The position numbers and the translations under genes are program-made. The notes beneath the pieces were generated by a model, which was not told the DNA's origin, did not search any database, and was given only the letters and a program-made list of their open reading frames with translations. From NCBI RefSeq assembly GCF_010093815.1, contig NW_022985549.1, positions 744,001-808,000 of the forward strand: a DNA stretch of 64,000 bases. Reading direction: 5' to 3'. The stretch comes from Pseudovirgaria hyperparasitica. Its lineage: Eukaryota > Ascomycota > Dothideomycetes > Acrospermales > Acrospermaceae. The stretch's first letter is position 1. Each line of letters opens with the position of its first letter. Below, in pieces: positions 56,651 to 64,000 of this stretch.

Positions 56651-58158
56651 CGTAGCAGCAAGCAGGATATGAACACACATCTATGTCCCCCCTCGGCCTG
56701 ATGGACAACGCAAGGAACAAGGAAAAACCAACCAAAAGAACAAGGTAGACAAGATGTCTGTGATGTGTGATGTGTGCTGGATGGTATACGATATAAATAT
56801 AATACCACTGAGATATATCAGAAATCACAATATGCGCACGATACCGCACCACACAAGAACCCCCCAAAGAGGAGCGCAGCTGGGGCTTTATATATACACA
56901 CATCCACCCACACACACACTCATCAATCCAACCAATTCCCGCGTACCGTCAGAAGATCCGCGTATCCCAATTCCATCAGCAGCAGCATCATCATCACTGT
57001 CCCTTCGTCGCTGTCGTTCGTCGCTGTTCTCTGCCAAGGGGGGGAGCATAAGGAGGTAACACACACCACGCTATGCCTATTCCGGTCCGATACACCGCCG
57101 TGCCCCCACTCGTCACGCATTACCCATGTCATGTTATGTCATGTCAAGTCCCGGTCGCGGTCTCACCTGGATCCGCCATTCCGTACATTATATCATCCCG
57201 CCGTGTGTGTGTGTGTTGGTGTGGTGTATGTATTGCAAAGCACTGACTAATTGCGCAACAAGTCTTGGCGGGCTGCGTCATTCTCAATCTCAACTTCAGT
57301 CTCAGTCTGCATCTGCGTCACTTTCGGCGTGTGTGTCAGCTCAGTTACAAAGCTTTGGAAATTCAATGTGGGGATTTGAAACAGAGAAAAGGAATATGAG
57401 AAATCGTGAGAAAGGATAGGCGGTACGGGGCGGCGCGGGAAGGGTAGCGTCCGGTTCTGGGGGAGGTTGGGCGGGGAGGTTTGAAGTCCCGGATTCCGTG
57501 GGTTTGTTGTGGCATGGAGATGGAGCGAGAGAGAAGATGAGAGGAAGCGGTCAAAGGGAGAGATTTGTCATTCTGGGATTTGGAAAGAATGCGAAAGGGG
57601 ATGGCAGGTGGTTAGTATGAGATGGGGTGACTTGGAATGGGATAGGATAGGACGATACTGGAGGAGTGTACATATACACATCCATGACCATATACATACA
57701 TATACACACACACCATCCCGACGCGAAACACATATACCAAACCCCTCGCGTCAAGTTAGAGAGGGGGAGATATACCAACGTAGAACCGAAGACTCGTCTG
57801 GCATCCGGAAAAGTTCCCGCTCTTCTCCTACTTACATCGCTGTGCTGAGATACAGACATACATATATATATGGTCTCGGTATGTGAGGTATAGGTTTAAT
57901 CATCACCTCGTCGTCTTGTCTTCTCGTCTTTGGGTCGCGTTGGTGTTGTGTAACTTCCGCCTGTGTCGCGTTCTCGCGGCTCGTGCTACGCCTCCTCTTT
58001 CATCGTCTTGATAGTGAGCGCTTGGTTCGGCGCGACGGACGCTGTTCAACACGGTGAGGTCTTCCATCAAACCTCGCCGTCACATGCAGTCATCGATCTG
58101 CATCCTCACTGCATCGCCCATTCTCAAGTTCAGAAGTCCACCCCTGAAGCCGCCCTCT
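56651..58158. other. long intergenic with simple repeats
   Basis: About 1.5 kb between two minus-strand genes. It carries CA/TA-rich simple tracts (around 56895-56925 and 57670-57715), a TGTG run near 57205-57225 and no convincing gene. Confidence 0.55.
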
Positions 58159-61100
58159 TCATCCTCCATCCTCGGCTGCCCCTTCAATCTCCCCAAGCAC
58201 CCTTTCCAACTCCTTCCACCGCACCGGCTTAACCATATACCCATCCGCGCCGCTCGCATCCGCCTCACGCTGCACCTCTTCGCTTGCCAAGCCCGTAACC
58301 ATGATGATATGGCATTTCGGCAGATCGCGCTGCTTCTCCAGCTGTCTGATCTGGCGAGTAGCGGCCAGGCCGTCCAGGACGGGCATACTGATGTCCATCA
58401 GGATGACGCGGCAGGCGGTGGGGTCGGCGCGGTAGAGGTCGACTGCGTTTTGGCCGTTGGTGGCGGTGATGTGAGGGGCGGACTTGCGCTTCATGACGGC
58501 GACGAGGAGGCGGAGGTTAATGGGGTTGTCATCGACTAGGAGGAAAGTTTGGGGCGGTGTGGAGCTGGGGGAGGTTGGAGAGGATGGGTTGAGAGTTGAT
58601 GGGCTGTTGAAGGGGGTGGTTTTCGGTACGAATGGGCTGTCAGGGTTGGTGTTGATCTCTTTGTTAGCGGTGGTAGATGAAGCAGGTTCGAAGGTATGAG
58701 GAGGCAGAGGTCGAGTAGTGCTTTCCTCAGTGATGTTTGAGAGGTCGTTGTAGGGTTGGGCGTGTTCCATGGACTCGGGGAGCTTGGTTGGGATCGTATC
58801 AATGCGGATGACTGTCTGTACAGGGTTGAAAAAAGGACGACCTCCTTTACTCATCTCTTCATTTTGTCGTTTCAAACAAACGGACAAAGCTTTGCCCAGC
58901 CTGTATACACCGCAACTAGGACGCTTTAGTAAGATATCTCAGCAGCATATTATGGCTAGCTTACGGGAGGTTGACGTATTCAAGCACCACGGTGTCTCGG
59001 TGTTTCTCCCGCAGAGGATCCAGGGCCTCTTTTCTTGAGACGGACGATTGGCAGAACGCAATCAGGATCGGCTTCTGTTTGCTGCTGGGTACGGTAAGGA
59101 AGGTATGGTCGAGAAGGCGGTTGATATCTGTCTCCACAACCGACGATGATTCGATGGCAAGATAGACATCATGGATCCGATCGTGGCTTTCTGATTCCAG
59201 ATGAAAATGCATACCATACCATTCAGTGCATGTCTGTCTGAGCGACGTTATCATAGCCGACAAGCTCTCCCTCGGGATTTTCGACTCCCCACTCATACTC
59301 CAGCCTCTGTCAAGCAGACACACAGTCTTCTCTTGCGTCCTACCAGAGACTATGGCATAGTCGTCAAGGCTCCCATTCCTGCCATCGGAGCCGATATCCT
59401 TGATTGCACACTGCAGCATACTGATTGATACCGTAACCTTCGTACCCACATCCTGCTTACTCTCAATAGCAATCCTTCCTTTGCATGAATCGACAATCTG
59501 TTTGACAATGCTGAGTCCCAAGCCTGTGCCGGATGAGAGATTGTCTTCCTGAGAAAATGGCATGAATATCCTGTGCCGCAGATATTCCTCGGACATGCCG
59601 CGGCCCGAATCGGTCACCGTCAAGACCAACTTCTTTTGTGTACTGTTACGAGCGGCCTTTGCTACGAGTCTGATCTTCACATAGCCTCTTTCGGTATACT
59701 TGAGCGAGTTTGCAAAGATATTCATAACAATTCTTCTCCATGCCCCGGCTGAGGTCAAAAAGGCGGCATCCACACTTTTGTCAATGTCCAGTATGACTGT
59801 AAGATCATCCAGCGCAAAGTTCTTGGGGTACTCGGCGCTCGTGTCGAGACCTCTTCCTGTCTTTTCCGAAGTCGAAGTCTGTGCAGATGATCTCTTCTGA
59901 GCCGCGAATCCGGACGACACAGCAGCCACTACCTCCTCTGTGATTAGGTCGAGACGTATGGCTCTCTCCGTAGAGGCAACCATTGAGCGGGAACCAGTCT
60001 CTGACGCGAGTCTGGCACCATGCTTCCGAAGATGCAGCGTACGGTTCACTTTCGTATAATCAAGGAGCTAACACTGTCAGTACGGCATTCTAACGAGACT
60101 GTATAGAACTCCAAAAAAATGAATGGAAATTGTACAGGAGAGACCACGAAATAGTCTTGTGGCGACTTGTTTAGACGCCTTCAGGGCAGAAGAGGAGGAG
60201 CCGTACGACATCCCTGAGAGAAAAAGAGAGAGACCTACATGATCCAATGTGTCAAGCAGAGTTTTGCCACAAGTTTCAATCGAATGCATCATGTCCACTT
60301 CGAAGGCTGATCTTGCACTCCCCTCAAGCAGATCTACACTGCCTAAGATCCCATGCAAAGGCGATCTGAGTTCATGGGATATCGAGCGGAGGACATCGGC
60401 CTTGATTCGATCTGATCTGAGAGCATTGACCCGTGCTACTTCAGTCATGATGGTGGAGGCCATCGCCTTGAGAAAGGTGAGATGCTCGCTAGTGATCAAC
60501 AGTTGGTCTGCGCGTGTAGACCATATCAGCCCTCCTGCGTACCACCTCTCTTGATGGGCGTCCCAGATGGGAATGAAAGCCACACCACGAGCACCTGGCA
60601 CTGCAGTCCCGACGATGGCGTCGCACGAGGCCGAGGATGCTTTTTTGCGCCTCTTCTTGGCTGCATTCGCTTCCATCATGTTTTCAGCTTCCTTGTCGGT
60701 GGCAGATGTATTTGGCCCCTCGCCGTCGCTGGAACCGGATGACGGCTTCCCATCTCTATCGAAATTGATGATCCTCCCGTGAGCATACCGGCGAAGCAAA
60801 GCTTGCAGATCTTTTTCGCGAAGTCGTGGAGGTAAATGCAAAGTTCGTTCGGTGCTTTCATCGGGCGTCTCAACAGGTGTCTGGGGCATCTCGTCCTCAT
60901 GTTGCCTGGATTTTCGTAGTTCAGAGTATCCTAATATCTTACACATGGTGCTTCGATTTGAATCCCGGCTCTCGGAGTCCTCAGTCGACGAGTTCCCTTT
61001 GGAGTCTTCCTTATTCGACATGTCGGACGATGTTGAGTCGTCGGTCCGAAGAAGGCCTGCTGCTGCTTTAGTATGATGTCAAACACCCAAACAGGGCAGG

Positions 61101-62274
61101 TGTTTCGTTACCTCCGTGGGAATTGATGGAAGCATCGAAGAACATCACCCCATCCATGTCCATGCTCTCCCGGATGATGTTTGCCGCTCTCGAAAATGTA
61201 CCTTGAATGTCAGAACCGCTAGCTTCACTTCCAGGCGCAGGCGTTGAAGCCATCGTGTTGGGAGTCGAGGCATCCTGTGCAGGAGTGAATGGCAAGTTAT
61301 TTGACTTGTTTGAAGTGGACGAATGCTGAGGCGAACATTGACCGGGGTTACTCAATGATTGGTCATGATTGGGCTGCTTCTGGTAGGAGAAGTAGTCGTT
61401 TGAAGGCTGGGGACGAGATTGGCGGTATTGTGGAGTCACAGTATTCCCATAAGTATCTGACCGAGCGGCATTCAAGCCTGCGTAGCCACCAAGAAATTGA
61501 CCGATACCAGCTGGGTTGAGTAGAAAGTGAGTATTCTAGACAGGAAATGTGTAGCGTGGGCGGACGTACTCATCATCTTGCCCATGCGACGATTCTCCTC
61601 TCGCGTCCGAGACAAGACCAGATGGTCCATGACGGTTTTGGCCATATCTCCAAGGTATTGAAGCTCAGAGTGGGACAGGGGATCGTGAGGCTTGTCATCC
61701 AGAACGGCATAAGCGCCAATGATGGCGCCTCTTGGGCTGACTAGCAAGACGTTGGCATAGAAGCGAATCCAGTCATTCAGACCTGGAAGAAAGGCCTGGC
61801 CTTGAAAGGTATTGGAGGCGTGGGTATCGGGGACGACGTTCATGTGACTTTCAAGTTTACCATTTCGCGATTGCGTGGCGGCCCTGTCTACGAGAAGACT
61901 GCATGGACCGGCATGTCTTGGTATCCTGGTCTGGCCGAGCCACAGCTCATCGCCAGTATCGTGGACGGCGTCATTCTGGGTAGACAAGGTCTTTGACGAC
62001 TCAGCGATGACATACTGGTAGTTGCGGTCGAACAAGGAGATGTAGCATCGGGAAGCATTGAGACGCAGAGCGCCTAGCTGAGCAAAAGCATTAAGGGCCA
62101 GATCAGTGGAGGAAATGGGAATATGGTCCTGGTGATGGGCGCGAAAGTAGACGGGAGGCAGATATCTGGTGAGACGTTGGGTCAGTTCGAAGACAGAAAG
62201 CACGTGGCGGGAGGGAAAGACTTGAGGAGCTCGCGTTCAGTGGCTGACTCGGACAGCGCAGAGTGCGAGTGCAT
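58159..62274 (-). CDS. hybrid histidine kinase, GAF-HisKA-HATPase-REC
   Basis: Predicted 1244 aa from six exons: 58159..58915, 58965..60067, 60239..61065, 61112..61510, 61570..62165, 62222..62274 (complement). The N-terminus ATERELLKYLPPVYF is followed by a GAF-like sensor (LALNAFAQLGALRLNASRCYISLFD ... GAIIGAYAVLDDKP). A Ser-rich linker and a second ordered part follow (GVMFFDASIN; VAFIPIWDAHQERWYAGGLIW). The H-box ISHELRSPLHGILG has its phospho-acceptor His near residue 580. The HATPase contains FANSLKYT (N-box) and SGTGLGLSIVKQI (G-box). The C-terminal receiver has FLLVDDNPIN, phospho-Asp ~1167 in LMDISMPVLDG and Lys ~1222 in GYMVKPV. Such fungal kinases feed Ypd1 and Ssk1/Skn7 stress or development signalling. 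The 5' intron donor (GTCTTT) is weak and the least certain junction. Confidence 0.85.
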
Positions 62275-63148
62275 TTCTGCACCGTTCAGGCAGGGCGGAC
62301 CGATGAGGAGAGTGAGTGAATAACAGTTGATATACTGCTCCCTCTCATCCCCAAGGACAGCGACGACAACGACGACAACGACCACGACGAGAACGAGGAC
62401 AGTAATCACGGGAACAAACGAAGCCGTCCATCATCTACCAGGTAAAGACTGAATGGTGGCAACCTGCAAGAAGAGATTGCTGATTGGGCGGCAGTAGGCG
62501 ACATTGTAGAGAAGAGTGGGAATGCACCAGCACCAGCCACACTGCAGGACGAGGCTAGTCGAGATCTAGAATCCGATCGTTTGTCTCCTAAGAATTGGTC
62601 ATTTTTCTAGTTCGATCGACGAGAAAGCTGGTGCGGTGTGGAAGTGAATGATGGCAGAAGTGTATATTGATTGATTACTGAGACTGTAGATGTTTACTGT
62701 TGTTGTTGCATGAGGCCAGAAAAGGAGGGCCGTCCAAGGAAGGAACTCTTGAGGCTAGGGGTTGTCTAGAAGAGGATACATCAGTAAGCGCTGACTACTT
62801 TGAGTTTCAATTATTCAATACATGTAACCGTGTGTTAGGCATCAGAACAGCATGTCTTGAGCTATAACTAACCTCTTTTTTCAACATAATTACCTGATGT
62901 AATCAACTCGCACACCGTATCGATGCAGAAAGAGCAGACAAGCCGTACTTGCGGGGCCGCTAGGCGCTAGGAGCACGGGCGTAAATGGCGAATTGTCAAA
63001 ATGCCATGTGTAATTGATCCATGTTGACTTCACTCTGGCTATTTCGAGAAATATCTGGTCAACACGCAGAGTGAACTATCTCAGACATCATCTGCTAAGT
63101 ATTACTCGCTTTGTACTTACAAAGACAATCCGATGACGATATTCCTCC
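62275..63148. promoter_or_regulatory. intergenic between histidine kinase and esterase relic
   Basis: About 870 bp. Near the kinase start (62352-62400) there is a GACGACAAC-type triplet-rich run. The rest is AT-rich with no gene. Confidence 0.5.
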
Positions 63149-63440
63149 CTACAGCTTGGCCCGTACCCAGTCCTCCAGCACCTTGGCCCCCTCTCCCTTC
63201 TCCTTGATGCCAATCACCCTTTCGATTATCATGTCATCATGTGCAGCTCGACTGGTTACCATCACCGTAGTCTTGCCTTTGTATCCCTGTTCGAACTTGA
63301 TCGCGAACGCCTTGATGGCGTCAATCAGAATCTCCCACTCGCCTCCCCAGAACAAGACCTGTCCCACCACCTTCTCCGCGCCACTCCACCACTCACTAGG
63401 AGCGCGCATCACCGCCGCTGGCTCGCTGCAGATCCCACCG
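63149..63440 (-). pseudogene. C-terminal relic of an alpha/beta-hydrolase-3 esterase
   Basis: About 95 codons on the minus strand read like the C-terminus of fungal alpha/beta-hydrolase-3 (acetyl-hydrolase type) proteins: SEPAAVMRAPSEWWSGAEKV, VLFWGGEWEILIDAIKAFA, and RAAHDDMIIE, where His would be the catalytic histidine, then EGAKVLEDWVRAKL and a stop. Upstream of about 63440 the frame runs into the antisense strand of the bZIP gene and resembles nothing. The nucleophile and oxyanion parts are absent, so this is a truncated remnant rather than a gene, unless a distant upstream exon exists. Confidence 0.6.
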
Positions 63441-63445
63441 AGACC

Positions 63446-64000
63446 ATGCAGAACGACGAATACGCCGATTCCTCGCCAGGGGCAGACTCCCTCACTCCTT
63501 CGACGAAACGCAAACGAGCCTCCGCTGCCACCACATCCTCGTCGTCTCGTGGCGTTGCAAATCTCACGCCAGAGCAGTTGCAGCGGAAACGTGCCAACGA
63601 CCGTGAGGCTCAACGCGCCATCCGCGAGAGAACAAAACAGCAGATTGATAGACTGAACGAAAGGATACGCGAGCTGGAATCGCAGCAGCCTTACAATGAT
63701 CTCCAGGTGGTCGTACGCCAGAAAGAGGCCATACACGCCGAGAATGATGAGATCAAACGACGCCTCGCCTCTGTCATAGCCATCATTCAGCCATTGCTAG
63801 GGAACCAGAGTCTCCATGGTACGTCGTCACTAGCATGTGTGTTCGTTGGAGCAGTAACTAATCCATCCTTCAAACCTATAGATCTAGCAGCTGCCGCCGA
63901 AAGAAACTCACTACCTGCTGCTCAGGCACCTGTACCTCTTCCTCCTAACGGAACCGTCTCGAAACCGCCGTACGGCGAAGATGCCATTGTGAGGAACAAT
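63446..64000 (+). CDS. bZIP transcription factor, N-terminal part (runs off window)
   Basis: Two exons visible, join(63446..63818, 63882..>64000), with a 63-bp intron (GTACGT...TATAG) after NQSLH that continues as DLAAAAERNSLPAA. The start MQNDEYADSSPGADSL precedes KRKRAS and then the basic region RKRANDREAQRAIRERTKQQIDRL, with the N-x-x-A-Q-x-x-x-R DNA-contact signature. A short leucine/isoleucine zipper follows (LNERIRELES; DEIKRRLASVIAIIQPLL). This layout, with a near N-terminal bZIP, is common in fungal factors that carry a C-terminal DUF3425 domain, which would lie beyond the window. It is a nuclear regulator with unknown targets. Confidence 0.85.
   Translation, partial: MQNDEYADSSPGADSLTPSTKRKRASAATTSSSSRGVANLTPEQLQRKRANDREAQRAIRERTKQQIDRLNERIRELESQQPYNDLQVVVRQKEAIHAENDEIKRRLASVIAIIQPLLGNQSLHGTSSLACVFVGAVTNPSFKPIDLAAAAERNSLPAAQAPVPLPPNGTVSKPPYGEDAIVRNN

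Noticed and set aside
62166-62203. 38-bp intron model near the histidine kinase start (donor GTGCTT)
   Set aside because: Shorter than any other intron here; the 56-bp alternative gives RELLKYLPPVYF, which better matches the family N-terminus.
1-64000. CRISPR arrays, rRNA and tRNA genes
   Set aside because: I looked for regular spaced repeats, rRNA cores and tRNA B-box-like words and saw none; a tRNA scan would be needed to exclude a divergent tRNA gene.

Overview
The window is nuclear DNA of a filamentous ascomycete (Pezizomycotina). Most coding sequences are broken by short GT-AG introns, usually 45-62 bp, which I placed by frame continuity, splice consensus and protein-family knowledge. 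The gene content is typically fungal: Zn2Cys6 and bZIP regulators, a hybrid histidine kinase, an NLR with an alpha/beta-hydrolase head, GH78 and GH79 enzymes, and DHA2 and sugar-porter MFS transporters. The class is uncertain; Dothideomycetes is only a guess.

Layout. 0-11 kb: a frameshifted F-box gene at the left edge; a Sec14/Pdr16-type lipid-transfer gene (-) divergent from POL12 (+), the DNA polymerase alpha B subunit; a small unknown gene; a SAM-dependent methyltransferase (-); and an intact F-box gene (-) with a 14-bp minisatellite in its leader. 11-20.5 kb: ELG1 (-, PCNA unloader) divergent from a probable UTP8 (+, ribosome biogenesis), then a PrpF-type isomerase (-). 22-31 kb: a DHA2 MFS transporter, an unknown protein with an internal duplication, the GPI-anchor deacetylase PIG-L/GPI12 (-) divergent from a small membrane-protein gene, and a secreted type-B lipase/esterase. 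31.8-33.1 kb: an unknown low-complexity protein.

The stretch 33.1-38.2 kb is gene-poor. It holds a polypyrimidine microsatellite, an 8-bp repeat, coding remnants and a Ty1/copia reverse-transcriptase fossil. It borders a divergent carbohydrate-active pair, GH79 beta-glucuronidase-type (-, 7 exons, secreted) and GH78 alpha-L-rhamnosidase-type (+, no signal peptide). Then come a five-exon hydrolase-NACHT-ankyrin NLR (-) and a ten-exon sugar transporter (+). 51-64 kb: a carboxymuconolactone-decarboxylase-like protein, the kinetochore gene DSN1 (-), a Zn2Cys6 factor, an unknown gene, a GAF-HisKA-HATPase-REC hybrid histidine kinase (-) and the start of a bZIP factor (+). An esterase relic sits antisense just before the bZIP gene.

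Two S-phase replication genes, POL12 and ELG1, each carry an ACGCGT (MCB-type) element upstream. The GH78/GH79 pair is the best candidate for a small dedicated pathway (sequential removal of rhamnose and glucuronate caps). The NLR is the best candidate for an immunity or incompatibility gene. I saw no rRNA gene, tRNA gene or CRISPR array.
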